A DNA stretch of 64,000 bases from the NCBI GenBank assembly GCA_002699125.1, contig PABI01000050.1, positions 1 to 64,000 of the forward strand, given 5' to 3'. The position numbers and the translations under genes are program-made. This DNA is from Anaerolineaceae bacterium. Lineage in GTDB: Bacteria; Chloroflexota; Anaerolineae; Promineifilales; Promineifilaceae. The notes under the pieces were generated by a model. It was not told the origin of the DNA. It saw only the letters and a program-made list of their open reading frames with translations, and made no database searches. This document shows positions 50,336 to 60,468 of this stretch, one piece after another; within the stretch, counting starts at the first letter, position 1; the number at the start of each line of letters is the position of its first letter.

Positions 50336-51137
50336 TAGAAAAATATGTTTGAGTGGCAAGGGCCTTACCAAAGTATTTGGGTTTGGCCGCACCAAAACGG
50401 TTGCCGTTGATCATGTAGACTTTAACTTTTATGAAGGCGAAATTATCTCTATTGTGGGGGAATCTGGCAGTGGGAAGACGACGCTAGCCAAGCTGCTGTT
50501 AGGCTTGATCAATCCCACTGAAGGCGAGATTTACTTTCAGGGAGAAAAGCGCGACATCCGCACGCATCGGAAGAAAAAGGAATATTGGAAAAATATTCAA
50601 GCCATCTTTCAGGACCCATTCTCTTCCTACAACATCTTTAACAAGATCGACAGTGTGCTGCTGGATTGTATTAACATGCGCGGGGGTCGGCGGCTGCCCA
50701 AGGCTCAAAAAATAGAGATGATGACCGAAGCATGCAGCTTCGTTAACCTGAAGTTTGAGGAGTTGACCAACAAATATCCCTTTGAGCTTTCCGGTGGGCA
50801 GCAGCAGCGCTTGATGATTGCTCGTGTATTCCTGCTCAAACCAAAAATTCTGCTGGCCGATGAACCCACCTCAATGATCGACGCCTGTTCACGGGCTACC
50901 ATCCTGGATATGTTGATGCAGCTGCGCGACGAAGAAGGAATGACGCCTATTTTCATTACGCATGATATCGGACTGGCTTATTATGTTTCAGACACCGTCT
51001 ATATCATGGAGAAAGGCAAATTTGTAGAAAGAGGATCGGCCGATGCTGTGATCATTCATCCGCAAGAAGAGTACACAAGACGCCTGATTAATGATGTCCC
51101 CAAAATCTATGAAGAATGGGATCTCTCAACTGTGTAA
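50325..51137 (+). CDS. ABC transporter ATP-binding protein, DppF type
   Basis: A 270-residue ATPase. Walker A is GESGSGKTT near residue 49, the signature ELSGGQQQR near residue 156, and Walker [13 protein letters not shown] near residue 176. It is shorter than many DppF proteins and lacks the C-terminal Cys-rich extension. The start is ATG 50325 behind GGGAGG; the longer frame from 50229 overlaps the upstream gene. Walker B ends Ser-Met-Ile-Asp rather than the usual Ala-Leu-Asp. It completes the five-part transporter. Confidence 0.9.
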   Translation: MANDRKICLSGKGLTKVFGFGRTKTVAVDHVDFNFYEGEIISIVGESGSGKTTLAKLLLGLINPTEGEIYFQGEKRDIRTHRKKKEYWKNIQAIFQDPFSSYNIFNKIDSVLLDCINMRGGRRLPKAQKIEMMTEACSFVNLKFEELTNKYPFELSGGQQQRLMIARVFLLKPKILLADEPTSMIDACSRATILDMLMQLRDEEGMTPIFITHDIGLAYYVSDTVYIMEKGKFVERGSADAVIIHPQEEYTRRLINDVPKIYEEWDLSTV

Positions 51138-51201
51138 AGAGCTCTTCTTGAGTCTGGGTGCAAGCAAATGAACGCGCACACGACACAACGTATTGACTGA
51201 C

Positions 51202-52422
51202 ATGCGGCACACCACTAAAAATTACTCTAAATTAAGTGTGATTCTCCTGGCTTATGTAGCTTTTATTGCCCTGGGGATGCCGGATGGCTTGCTGGGAATT
51301 GCCTGGCCTTCCATGCGGGTGGATTTTGCTATTCCGCTCGATTCTTTGGGGATGTTGTTGTTTGCCTCTGTTTCCGGCTACATGACCTCCAGCTTTTTGA
51401 GCGGCACGTTAATTGCCCGAATGGGTGTGGGCAAACTGCTAACGATTAGCTGTGCCCTGACAGGTTCGGCGCTTGTTGGTTATACCCTTGTCCCTTCCTG
51501 GTGGATGATGGTTTTGCTGGGCGTAATGGCCGGACTGGGAGCAGGTGCTATTGATGCCGGCTTAAATACCTACGTGGCGGCACATTTTGGCGAAGGGTTA
51601 ATGCAATGGTTACATGCCAGCTACGGAGTTGGCGTGACGATTGGCCCATTTATCATGACGATGGCTCTAACCGCGCTCAACTCCTGGCGTTTTGGTTATC
51701 GTGTTGTAGGTGGTTTCCAGTTTGTGATGGCAGCCAGTTTTCTCATCACATTATCCTGGTGGAATACCCGCGAAGAAGCACCCGCTGAAAGCGTCCGAGA
51801 AAAACGTCTGACGGAATATAAAACCCCAATGGGGCAGACCATGCGCCAGCCCAGGGTTTGGCTTAGTGTCTTGTTATTTTTTCTCTATGTCGGTGCTGAA
51901 ATATCTCTGGGAACCTGGGTTTATACGCTCCTGACCGAATCCCGAGGGGTGTCGCCGCAGGCCGCAGGCTTTTGGGCCGGCAGTTTTTGGGCTACTTTCA
52001 CAGTTGGGCGCATTCTTGCCGGACTGTATGCGCAGCGTCTAGGAAGTCACGCGCTGGTTCAAGGTGGCATCACGCTGGCTTTATTGGGTGCCTTGTTACT
52101 TTGGTGGCATCCGTTTCAATTGGCCAATCTGTTGGCGGTTGCCCTAATCGGCATTGCTATTGCCCCAATTTTCCCGGCAATGATGTCTGGCACAAGCCGG
52201 CGGGTTGGCGTTCACTTTGCGGCCAACACCATTGGGATGCAAATGGCGGCTACCGGGCTGGGTGGCGCTCTTATCCCGAGCCTGGTAGGTGTGCTGGCCC
52301 GCCAGCTCTCTTTAGAGATTATCCCTGTCTGCCTGGTTCTGGTGTTCCTGGGATTATTGGGAGCTTATCGATTGTCCATGGTGCCTAGGACGCCAAGGGA
52401 TAATGAGTTCGCTTACGAATAG
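51202..52422 (+). CDS. MFS transporter
   Basis: A 406-residue protein with about 12 helices. The usual first-helix motif is present as FIALGMPDGLLGIAWPSM, the loop 2-3 region reads SGTLIARMGVGKLL, and GLGAGAIDAGLNTYVA lies in helix 4, like the FucP/sugar-type MFS group. The substrate is probably a mono- or disaccharide, judged only by the neighbours. The ATG at 51202 has no clear Shine-Dalgarno; an in-frame TTG at 51193 exists. It overlaps the following deacetylase gene by 20 nt. Confidence 0.82.
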   Translation: MRHTTKNYSKLSVILLAYVAFIALGMPDGLLGIAWPSMRVDFAIPLDSLGMLLFASVSGYMTSSFLSGTLIARMGVGKLLTISCALTGSALVGYTLVPSWWMMVLLGVMAGLGAGAIDAGLNTYVAAHFGEGLMQWLHASYGVGVTIGPFIMTMALTALNSWRFGYRVVGGFQFVMAASFLITLSWWNTREEAPAESVREKRLTEYKTPMGQTMRQPRVWLSVLLFFLYVGAEISLGTWVYTLLTESRGVSPQAAGFWAGSFWATFTVGRILAGLYAQRLGSHALVQGGITLALLGALLLWWHPFQLANLLAVALIGIAIAPIFPAMMSGTSRRVGVHFAANTIGMQMAATGLGGALIPSLVGVLARQLSLEIIPVCLVLVFLGLLGAYRLSMVPRTPRDNEFAYE

Positions 52423-53263
52423 CCAGACAAACCGTTTACTCGGGTTTCCGGCTGATGCTCGTTTACTAATTATCAATGCCGATGACTTTGGGATGTGTCA
52501 TTCTGTGAATGAGGCCATCATCGGTGCGTTAAATGAAGGCGTCATTTGCTCCACGACCCTGATGGTTCCCTGTCCGTGGGCATTACACGCCATGCATTTT
52601 CTGGCCGATCACCCCAAAATCTCTTTTGGCGTTCACCTCACCGTCATCTCCGAATGGCCTTATTACCGCTGGGGGCCAGTGACTCCCAAGGAAAAAGTGC
52701 CCTCCCTCGTTAACAAAACAGGCTATTTCTATAACTTCGAACAGATGCCTGAATTTTTGGCTCAGGTCAGGCTAGACCAGCTCGAAATGGAATTCAGGGC
52801 GCAGATTGAGGTTGTGCTGGCAGCTGGGCTTAAGCCATCGCACCTGGATTGGCATGCGCTCCGCCTTAGCGGCAGGGAAGATATTTTAGCCTTAATGTTG
52901 AGCCTGGCGCGGGAATATGGGTTGGCACTCCGGGTTTTTGGGCAATCCTGGATTGAAAAAGTGCAAAGCCAGGGCTTGCCTACAAATGATTATGATTTTT
53001 TGGACAGCTATCTTCTTGATTCGGCCGATAAATTTGCCGGTTTTAAGGCGTTGTTGCGTAAGCTGCCAGACGGATTAAGCGAATGGGCCGTACATCCTGG
53101 TTTGGCCAATGCAGAATTGTTGGCCATCGATCCTGGTGGGGCACATATTCGCCAGTCAGATTTTGATTTTTTGACATCACAAGAGGCAAAAGATGTCATC
53201 GAAGAGGAAGGCATCATTCTTCTTGATTACAAAGCCTTGCAGAATGTCTGGAAGGAAAAATGA
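52403..53263 (+). CDS. ChbG/YdjC-like carbohydrate deacetylase
   Basis: A 286-residue enzyme. The family motifs are INADDFGMCHSVNEAI near residue 24 (metal-binding Asp), SFGVHLTVISEWP near residue 74 (metal-binding His) and PSHLDWHALR near residue 148 (His/Asp/His). ChbG removes acetyl groups from chito-oligosaccharides in E. coli. In this locus the substrate may be acetylated oligosaccharides such as acetyl-glucomannan fragments; that is inference. It is cytoplasmic. It overlaps the MFS gene by 20 nt and is followed by GH3 after 20 nt. Confidence 0.85.
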   Translation: MSSLTNSQTNRLLGFPADARLLIINADDFGMCHSVNEAIIGALNEGVICSTTLMVPCPWALHAMHFLADHPKISFGVHLTVISEWPYYRWGPVTPKEKVPSLVNKTGYFYNFEQMPEFLAQVRLDQLEMEFRAQIEVVLAAGLKPSHLDWHALRLSGREDILALMLSLAREYGLALRVFGQSWIEKVQSQGLPTNDYDFLDSYLLDSADKFAGFKALLRKLPDGLSEWAVHPGLANAELLAIDPGGAHIRQSDFDFLTSQEAKDVIEEEGIILLDYKALQNVWKEK

Positions 53264-53283
53264 GTTTATAGGAAAAAGAGATA

Positions 53284-55581
53284 ATGAAAATTCAAACCAT
53301 TATTGAACAAATGACCCTTGAAGAGAAAGCGGCTCTCTGTACCGGTGCCAGCGCCTGGACAACTACACCAGTGGAACGGCTGGACGTGCCGGAAATGATC
53401 GTGTCTGACGGGCCGCATGGCGTCCGGCGTGTCCCCAATGTCCATGAAATGGCATTGGAGAGCTTGCCGGCTACCTGCTTCCCCACCGCCTCCTGTCTGG
53501 CTTCTACCTGGGATGTGGACCTGATTCACCAAATGGGTGAAGCCTTAGCCGAGGAATGCATTGCTCTGAACGTTGACGTGCTTCTTGGCCCTGGTGCCAA
53601 CATGAAGCGGTCGCCGCTGGGCGGGCGAAATTTCGAATACTTTTCTGAAGATCCTTACCTGGCTGGAGAGATGGCCGCCAGTTTCATCAACGGCGTGCAA
53701 AGCAAAGGGGTGGGCACATCGCTTAAGCATTATGCTGCTAATAATCAGGAGTTCCAGCGGTTTAGCATCAGCGCCGAAATAGATGAGCGCACCCTGCGGG
53801 AAATTTATTTGCCTGCTTTTGAAAAGGCGGTCAAACAGGCGCAGCCGTGGACAGTGATGTGTGCCTATAACAAGGTCAACGGCACCTTTGCTTCTGAACA
53901 TGACATCTTGCTTAACAAAATATTGAAGGATGAGTGGGGCTTTGCCGGCCTGGTTGTCTCAGATTGGGGGGCGGTGCGTGATCGAGTAGCGGCATTAAAA
54001 GGCGGTTTGGATTGGGAAATGCCCGGCCCGCAAGGACGTCGCGTCCAAGAAGTTGTCACGGCCGTTCGCTCTGGCAAGTTGGATGAAGCCGTTTTGGATG
54101 AATCTGTGCGCCGCATTTTGCGCATTGTCTTCATGGCCGCAGAAACGCCCAAAGGGTCCAATGGTTCCATTGGGGGTGAGTTTGACGTGGATGCTCACCA
54201 CGAACTGGCGCACCACATTGCCACAGAAGGGTTAGTTCTCCTCAAAAACGATGGTATTTTGCCGCTCAAGGGGCAGCAGCAGATTGCGGTGATCGGCCGT
54301 TCGGCCGAACAGGCACATTTCCAGGGCGGTGGCAGCTCGCACATCAATCCCACCAAAGTGGCCGTGCCGTTTAAGGAGCTCAAAGCCCAGGCCGGAGATG
54401 CTGAAATTACGTATGCTCAAGGCTACCCCACTGATGATTCTTTCCGTCAGGATTTGATTGATGAAGCCGTAACGTTGGCTCAGGCTGCCGATGTGGCCGT
54501 GCTCTACATTGCTTTGCCCACCTTCAAAGAATCCGAAGGTTACGATCGCACCGACCTCGACCTGACAGACCAGCAGGTAGCTTTGATTAAAGCGGTGGCC
54601 AGAGTGCAGCCGCAGACCGTCGTGGTGCTTAACAACGGCGCGCCGTTGGCTATGAGTGCCTGGATTGACGAGGTTGCGGCCGTTCTTGAAGGTTGGATGA
54701 TGGGGCAGGCAGGCGGTACGGCCGTTGCCGACACCCTCTTTGGCAAAGTGAATCCAAGCGGCAAGCTGGCGGAAACATTCCCGCTGAAACTGGCCGATAC
54801 ACCAGCCCATCTCAACTGGCCGGGCGACGCAGGAAAAGTGCACTATGGCGAAGGGCTGTTCATCGGCTACCGCTACTACGATGCCAAAGAGTTGCCGGTT
54901 CTGTTTCCCTTTGGCTACGGGCTGAGCTACACCACTTTTGAATATAGCAATCCCCAAGTCTCTGCGAAAACTTTTAAAGATTTGGGCGGCGTGACGGTTT
55001 CGGTAGAGGTGACAAACACAGGCGATGTGTTTGGTAAAGAAACGGTGCAGGTGTATGTCTGTGACAAGCAATCGGGATTGGTACGGCCGTACAAAGAACT
55101 CAAAGGGTTTGCCAAGGTAGCCCTCCAACCGGGTGAGACAAAAACGGTCTCCATCGACCTCGATTTCCGTGCCTTTGCCTATTACCATCCTGAATACCGG
55201 CAATGGATTACCGAGGATGGCGAGTTTGATTTACTCATCGCGGCCTCGGCGGCGGATGTTCGCCACGCCCTGACGGTGACCCTGGAATCCACCCTGGAGC
55301 TGCCCTGCATTCTGGACAAAGAATCGACCGTGCGCGAATGGATGGCTGATGCACGTGGTCAGGCTGTATTTGGCCCGTTTTACACCCAGATGGAAGCTGA
55401 GGCGCGCAAAATGTTTGGCAGCGGCGACGAGCGCTATGGTAACGATGGGGCCATTGGCATGGACATTATGGAGATGTTTAATGACATGCCGTTGGTGAGC
55501 GTGCTGATGTTCCAACAGCACACGCTGCCGACGCACCCTGAGGATATGGTCGCTGATCTTTTACAGCAGGTACATAACTAA
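53284..55581 (+). CDS. GH3 beta-glucosidase-like enzyme, copy 1
   Basis: A 765-residue cytoplasmic glycosidase without signal peptide. The N-terminal GH3 domain has SDGPHGVRR near residue 40, KHYAANNQE near 149 and the nucleophile Asp in GLVVSDWGAV near residue 225. The C-terminal GH3 domain contains QGGGSSHINPT near residue 346, and a fibronectin III-like domain lies at about 560-640 (PFGYGLSYTTFEYS at its front). This three-domain form is typical of beta-glucosidases. It is paralogous to the GH3 at 58138-60441. The ribosome site is weak (GGAAAAAGAGATA). Confidence 0.93.
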   Translation: MKIQTIIEQMTLEEKAALCTGASAWTTTPVERLDVPEMIVSDGPHGVRRVPNVHEMALESLPATCFPTASCLASTWDVDLIHQMGEALAEECIALNVDVLLGPGANMKRSPLGGRNFEYFSEDPYLAGEMAASFINGVQSKGVGTSLKHYAANNQEFQRFSISAEIDERTLREIYLPAFEKAVKQAQPWTVMCAYNKVNGTFASEHDILLNKILKDEWGFAGLVVSDWGAVRDRVAALKGGLDWEMPGPQGRRVQEVVTAVRSGKLDEAVLDESVRRILRIVFMAAETPKGSNGSIGGEFDVDAHHELAHHIATEGLVLLKNDGILPLKGQQQIAVIGRSAEQAHFQGGGSSHINPTKVAVPFKELKAQAGDAEITYAQGYPTDDSFRQDLIDEAVTLAQAADVAVLYIALPTFKESEGYDRTDLDLTDQQVALIKAVARVQPQTVVVLNNGAPLAMSAWIDEVAAVLEGWMMGQAGGTAVADTLFGKVNPSGKLAETFPLKLADTPAHLNWPGDAGKVHYGEGLFIGYRYYDAKELPVLFPFGYGLSYTTFEYSNPQVSAKTFKDLGGVTVSVEVTNTGDVFGKETVQVYVCDKQSGLVRPYKELKGFAKVALQPGETKTVSIDLDFRAFAYYHPEYRQWITEDGEFDLLIAASAADVRHALTVTLESTLELPCILDKESTVREWMADARGQAVFGPFYTQMEAEARKMFGSGDERYGNDGAIGMDIMEMFNDMPLVSVLMFQQHTLPTHPEDMVADLLQQVHN

Positions 55582-55592
55582 AACCAAAGCCA

Positions 55593-55620
55593 GGGCTGCG
55601 AGCTTATTGCCCGCAGTCCC
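55593..55620 (+). other. Hairpin between GH3 copy 1 and the GH2 gene
   Basis: GGGCTGCG (55593-55600) pairs with CGCAGTCCC (55612-55620) with one bulged base. No T-run follows, so it is more likely an RNA-processing or stabilising stem than a terminator. Confidence 0.4.
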
Positions 55621-55646
55621 TGATGCTAACAACTGAAGGCTCTAAA

Positions 55647-58121
55647 ATGAAATCTCAATCTTTAACCGGACAATGGCATTTTCGACAAACAGGAACAGAT
55701 GAATGGTTGCCCGCCACTGTGCCTGGTGGTGTGCATACTGATTTACTGGCCCTGGACCGCATTCCCGACCCTTTTGTGGGCGATAATGAAAAACGCGTGC
55801 AGTGGGTGGCTGAAGCCGATTGGGAGTACCGTACTCGGTTTGCTGCCACGCCAGACCTTTTACAACAATCGCAAATCTGGTTGGTTTGTGATGGACTGGA
55901 TACGCTGGCGACGGTGATGTTAAACGGCCGTTCTCTCGGCCAGGCCAACAATATGTTTCGCCAATACCGCTGGGACGTCAAGGAACTGCTCCAGGCGGAA
56001 GAGAACGAGCTATTGATCTCCTTTGCCTCTCCTGTGCAATACGCTGTCGCCAAGCAGGCCGAACGCGTCATGCCCGGCGTTTCTCAAGCCATTCCCGGTG
56101 GTCCTTATTTGCGCAAAGCGCCCTGCCAGTTTGGTTGGGATTGGGGACCGCAGCTGCCGCCCATCGGCGTCTGGAAAGATACACGCCTGGAAGGATTTAG
56201 CCGCGCCCGTCTGGCTGATGTGCATCTGCGCCAGAGCCACAATGATGGGCCGGTGACGATTTCTGCAGCGCTGACGCTGGATCGCTTCACGGATGAGGCG
56301 TTGACGGCGCGGCTGCACGTGGTGACGCCGGATGGGGCGGAGATGGAAGTGGAAACGGCCGTTTCTGCCGCAACAACCAGTCTCAACCTCACCATTCCCA
56401 ACCCGCAGCTCTGGTGGCCCAACGGCTATGGCGACCAGCCACTCTACCAGGTGACTGTAACTGTATACCAGGGCGACACAGAACTGGACCAACGAAGCTA
56501 CCAGCTTGGCCTGCGCACCATCGTGCTGCGCCAGGACGCCGACGAATGGGGCCGTTCTTTTGAATTTGTCGTCAACGGCGTGCCCGTTTTTGCCAAAGGG
56601 GCTAACTGGATTCCAGCCGACTCCTTCCCCACGCGGATCAGCGACGAGTACCTGGAAGCGCTCATTCGCGGCGCGGCCGAGACGCACCAAAACATGCTGC
56701 GCGTCTGGGGCGGCGGCTTCTTTGAGGAAGAACGCTTTTACGATTTATGCGACAGGTACGGCATCCTGGTCTGGCAAGATTACATCTTTTCTTGCAGTGT
56801 TTATCCGCTGGATGACCCGGACTTTGTGGAAAATGTGCGCATCGAGGTGGCAGAAAACGTGCGCCGCCTGCGCCACCGCGCCAGCCTGGCCCTCTGGTGT
56901 GGCAACAACGAAATGGAATGGGGCTGGGCCGATTGGGGCTGGACGCGGCCCGATTTGGCAGATATGAAAGCGGCCTACGATCGCTTCTTCCACCACACGC
57001 TGGCCGACTGGAGCACCACGATTGATCCCGATACGCCGTATTGGCCCAGCTCGCCGTCGTCGGATACGCCTTTCGAGAATCCGAACGGGCAGCAGCAAGG
57101 GGATGCGCATTATTGGGATGTGTGGCACGGCCGTAAACCATTTACCGCCTACCGCAGCCAGTTTCCCCGCTTCATGAGTGAATTTGGCTTCCAGGCGTTG
57201 CCGCCGCTGTCCACCATCCGTACCTATGCCGACGAAGCCGATTGGAACATGACCTCCTACATTATGGAGCAGCACCAGAAGAACGACAGCGGCAACAGCC
57301 TGATGGTAGGGCAAATGTTAGATACGTTCCGCTTGCCCAAAGATTTTCCGTCGCTGGTTTATTTGAGCATGGTGCTGCAAGCTGAAGGGATTCGCTACGG
57401 CGTGGAGCATTGGCGGCGGTCCCGTGATCGGGTCGCGGGCACGCTGTATTGGCAGCTCAACGATTGCTGGCCGGTTGCGTCGTGGTCCAGCCTCGATTAT
57501 TTTGGCCGCTGGAAGGCGCTGCATTATGCGGCCCGTCGTTTCTACGCCCCGGTGCTGCTCTCCATAGAAGATGATCCGCCGCGCCAGGGCATTTTTGTGA
57601 CCAACGATCAATGCGATGGGTGGAACGGCCGTGTGCAATGGTCCCTGGCTACGCTGTCTGGCGAGATGGTGCTTGCCGGCGAGGAAGCGGTTCAGGCCGC
57701 TCCGCTGACGACAACCCACATCAGCACGCTGAGCTTTGCCGATCAGGTAACAGAGGACAACCGGCGGAACCTGATCTTCATCGCTGAATTGTGGCAGGAC
57801 AGCCGTCTTGTCGCCCGGCAAACCGCTTTCTTTGCGCCGACAAAACATTTACAGCTAACCAACCCGCAAGTGGCGGTCACCTGTCGCTATGAAAATGACC
57901 TGCTGCATATTGAACTAAACGGCCGTTCCCTGGCCCGTCTGGTCGAACTCTCATTTGAAGCTGCTGACGTTGTTTTTAGCGATAACTACTTCGACCTGCC
58001 TGCCGGCCAATCCGTAACCATAACCTGCCCGCTGCCGCCAGGATGGGATGTTTCCCAGGCTGAGACAGCGTTACGCATTCGCTCTGTCTATGATTCGTTC
58101 ACACATGGTTCAATAATTTGA
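55647..58121 (+). CDS. GH2 beta-mannosidase-like enzyme
   Basis: A protein of about 824 residues starting at ATG 55647, with AAGG 8 nt upstream (ATG 55623 is also in frame). The order is that of GH2 mannosidases: a jelly-roll domain (SLTGQWHFRQTG, VPGGVHTDLLA), an immunoglobulin-like domain, then a barrel with the acid/base Glu in LALWCGNNEMEWGW near residue 420 and the nucleophile Glu in RFMSEFGFQALP near residue 512. The opening VPGGVHTDL is characteristic of beta-mannosidases rather than beta-galactosidases. It is cytoplasmic and is flanked by the two GH3 genes. Confidence 0.9.
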   Translation: MKSQSLTGQWHFRQTGTDEWLPATVPGGVHTDLLALDRIPDPFVGDNEKRVQWVAEADWEYRTRFAATPDLLQQSQIWLVCDGLDTLATVMLNGRSLGQANNMFRQYRWDVKELLQAEENELLISFASPVQYAVAKQAERVMPGVSQAIPGGPYLRKAPCQFGWDWGPQLPPIGVWKDTRLEGFSRARLADVHLRQSHNDGPVTISAALTLDRFTDEALTARLHVVTPDGAEMEVETAVSAATTSLNLTIPNPQLWWPNGYGDQPLYQVTVTVYQGDTELDQRSYQLGLRTIVLRQDADEWGRSFEFVVNGVPVFAKGANWIPADSFPTRISDEYLEALIRGAAETHQNMLRVWGGGFFEEERFYDLCDRYGILVWQDYIFSCSVYPLDDPDFVENVRIEVAENVRRLRHRASLALWCGNNEMEWGWADWGWTRPDLADMKAAYDRFFHHTLADWSTTIDPDTPYWPSSPSSDTPFENPNGQQQGDAHYWDVWHGRKPFTAYRSQFPRFMSEFGFQALPPLSTIRTYADEADWNMTSYIMEQHQKNDSGNSLMVGQMLDTFRLPKDFPSLVYLSMVLQAEGIRYGVEHWRRSRDRVAGTLYWQLNDCWPVASWSSLDYFGRWKALHYAARRFYAPVLLSIEDDPPRQGIFVTNDQCDGWNGRVQWSLATLSGEMVLAGEEAVQAAPLTTTHISTLSFADQVTEDNRRNLIFIAELWQDSRLVARQTAFFAPTKHLQLTNPQVAVTCRYENDLLHIELNGRSLARLVELSFEAADVVFSDNYFDLPAGQSVTITCPLPPGWDVSQAETALRIRSVYDSFTHGSII

Positions 58122-58137
58122 GAGAAAGGAGTTAAAC

Positions 58138-60441
58138 ATGACCGATATTCAATCCATCATTGCTCAAATGACCTTGGAAGAAAAAGCGGCGCTTTGCACA
58201 GGAGCTAGCGCCTGGTCGACTACTCCTGTGGAGCGCCTGGATCTCCCTGAACTGGTCGTTTCAGATGGGCCACATGGCGTCCGTCGCCAACCGGATGTTC
58301 ATTCGATGGCCGAAAAAAGCCTGCCCGCCACTTGCTTCCCCACTGCCTCAAGCCTGGCGGCCACCTGGGACACTGATCTACTGTATGAGATGGGGCAGGC
58401 GCTGGCAGAAGAAGCTATTGCCCTAAAAGTAGATGTGCTGCTGGGTCCCGGGGCAAATATGAAACGCACGCCTTTGTGCGGCCGTAACTTTGAATATTTT
58501 TCCGAAGACCCATATTTGGCCGGAGAATTGGCCGCCAGCCTCATCAATGGCATTCAGAGCAAAGGAGTAGGCACCTCACTCAAGCATTTTGCGGCCAACA
58601 ATCAGGAATTTGAGCGGTTTGCCATCAGTGCTGAGATTGACGAACGGACCCTGCGCGAGATTTATTTGCCGGCGTTTGAAACGGCCGTTACCAAAGCCAA
58701 ACCATGGACCGTCATGTGTGCCTACAACAAGCTCAACGGCACCTATGCCTCCGAACACCAGCGCTTGCTCACCGATATCCTCAAAAATGAGTGGGGCTTC
58801 GAAGGGTTTGTTGTCTCTGATTGGGGCGCGGTGCACGATCGCGTGGCTTCCCTGAAGGCGGGGCTGGACCTGGAAATGCCTGGTCCCAAGCAGATGCGCG
58901 TCAATTCCGTCATTGAAGCGGTGCGCGATGGGGCGTTGGATGAGGCGGTGCTGGATGAATCCGTACGTCGCATCTTGCAGGTTGTTTGCCAGGCGGCGCA
59001 AACGCCCAAAGGGTCCAATGGTTCCATTGGGGGTGAGTTTGACATCGCTGCTCACCACGCCCTGGCGCGTAAAGTGGCCGCCGAAGGGATGGTTTTGCTG
59101 AAGAACAACGGCCTGCTGCCGTTGCAAAACCCGCAGCACATTGTCGTGATCGGCCGGGCAGCGCAAAAAGCCCACTTCCAGGGTGGCGGCAGTTCCCACA
59201 TCAACCCCACCCAGGTAGATGTACCCTTCAATGAGCTGCAAAAGCTGGCTGGCGCTGCCGAATTGACGTTTGCACCTGGCTACCCTGAAGGGGCCGAGTT
59301 TGAACAAGGTTTGATTGATGAAGCCGTGGCTGCCGCCCAGGTGGCCGAGGTGGCGCTGCTCTATATCGCGTTACCTACTTTTAAGGAGTCTGAAGGGTAC
59401 GATCGTCCGGATTTGGATTTGACAGAACAACAAGTAGCGTTGATTCAGGCGGTTACGGCCGTCCAGCCCAACACCGTCGTCATCCTCAACAATGGTGCGC
59501 CTGTGGTTGTTAGCGATTGGATCGACGGCACGGCTGCCGTATTAGAAGCGTGGATGATGGGTCAGGCAGGCGGCGGTGCGATTGCCGACATACTTTTTGG
59601 CCGCATTAACCCCTCTGGCAAACTGGCGGAAACGTACCCGGTTAGATTGACCGATACACCTGCCCATCTCAATTTTCCTGGTGAAAATGGGGTGGTGCGT
59701 TATGGTGAAGGTCTGTTTATCGGCTACCGCTACTACGATGCCCGTGAAGTGCCGGTCCAGTTTCCGTTTGGCTATGGCCTGAGCTATACCACCTTTGCTT
59801 ACAGCAATCCGCGAGTTTCAGCAGATGCGTTTAATGACGTGGATGGTGTAACGGTTTCAGTTGATGTGACAAACACGGGGCCGGTGGCCGGTAAAGAAGT
59901 TGTGCAGGTGTATGTTCATGACCAGCAGGCGCGATTGATACGGCCGTGCAAAGAGCTCAAAGGCTTTGTCAAGGTAGAATTACAGCCGGATGAGACCAAA
60001 ACAGTGACGATCCCGCTCGATTTCCGGGCCTTCGCTTACTACGATCCAGCCTACTGCCAGTGGGTTACCGAAAATGGCCAATTTGATATCTTGATTGGCG
60101 CCTCTGTGGCCGACATTCGCAGCACCGTAACCGTAACGCTGCAATCAACGCTGGAACTGCCCTCTGTTTTGCACCGTGAATCAACCATCCGCGCCTGGCT
60201 GGAAGATCCCCACGGCAAAAAAGCGTTTGAGCCGATGTACCAGCAAATGATGGGCCATTTGACCCGGATGTTTGGCGGCAGCGATGAAAACGGCAGCGAC
60301 ACGATTGGCATGGATACAACCGGGTTTATTTTGGATATGCCCTTACTAAGCCTTCTCCATTTTCAGGAAGAAGCATTGACGCAGCCAGCCGATGACATCG
60401 TCGATCTTCTGCTGGCACAAGTGCACGGGGTGAAGGCATAA
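58138..60441 (+). CDS. GH3 beta-glucosidase-like enzyme, copy 2
   Basis: A 767-residue cytoplasmic enzyme with the same domain order as copy 1. The nucleophile Asp is in GFVVSDWGAVHDR near residue 225, QGGGSSHINPTQ lies near 345, and the fibronectin III-like domain is near 560-640. Large stretches are identical to copy 1 (for instance MTLEEKAALCTGASAW), but they diverge in the last ~60 residues. GAAAGGAG precedes the ATG by about 7 nt. The duplication probably gave related but distinct substrate ranges. Confidence 0.93.
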   Translation: MTDIQSIIAQMTLEEKAALCTGASAWSTTPVERLDLPELVVSDGPHGVRRQPDVHSMAEKSLPATCFPTASSLAATWDTDLLYEMGQALAEEAIALKVDVLLGPGANMKRTPLCGRNFEYFSEDPYLAGELAASLINGIQSKGVGTSLKHFAANNQEFERFAISAEIDERTLREIYLPAFETAVTKAKPWTVMCAYNKLNGTYASEHQRLLTDILKNEWGFEGFVVSDWGAVHDRVASLKAGLDLEMPGPKQMRVNSVIEAVRDGALDEAVLDESVRRILQVVCQAAQTPKGSNGSIGGEFDIAAHHALARKVAAEGMVLLKNNGLLPLQNPQHIVVIGRAAQKAHFQGGGSSHINPTQVDVPFNELQKLAGAAELTFAPGYPEGAEFEQGLIDEAVAAAQVAEVALLYIALPTFKESEGYDRPDLDLTEQQVALIQAVTAVQPNTVVILNNGAPVVVSDWIDGTAAVLEAWMMGQAGGGAIADILFGRINPSGKLAETYPVRLTDTPAHLNFPGENGVVRYGEGLFIGYRYYDAREVPVQFPFGYGLSYTTFAYSNPRVSADAFNDVDGVTVSVDVTNTGPVAGKEVVQVYVHDQQARLIRPCKELKGFVKVELQPDETKTVTIPLDFRAFAYYDPAYCQWVTENGQFDILIGASVADIRSTVTVTLQSTLELPSVLHRESTIRAWLEDPHGKKAFEPMYQQMMGHLTRMFGGSDENGSDTIGMDTTGFILDMPLLSLLHFQEEALTQPADDIVDLLLAQVHGVKA

Positions 60442-60468
60442 ACGCCATCTCGTGAAAAAGGTAACCAC

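Noticed and set aside
54232-55203. Long open frame (323 codons) opposite GH3 copy 1
   Set aside because: It is the antisense shadow of an unmistakable GH3 gene, with no recognisable domain; similar shadows lie opposite the LuxR gene (11227-12054), GH3 copy 2 (58576-59307) and the GH2 gene.
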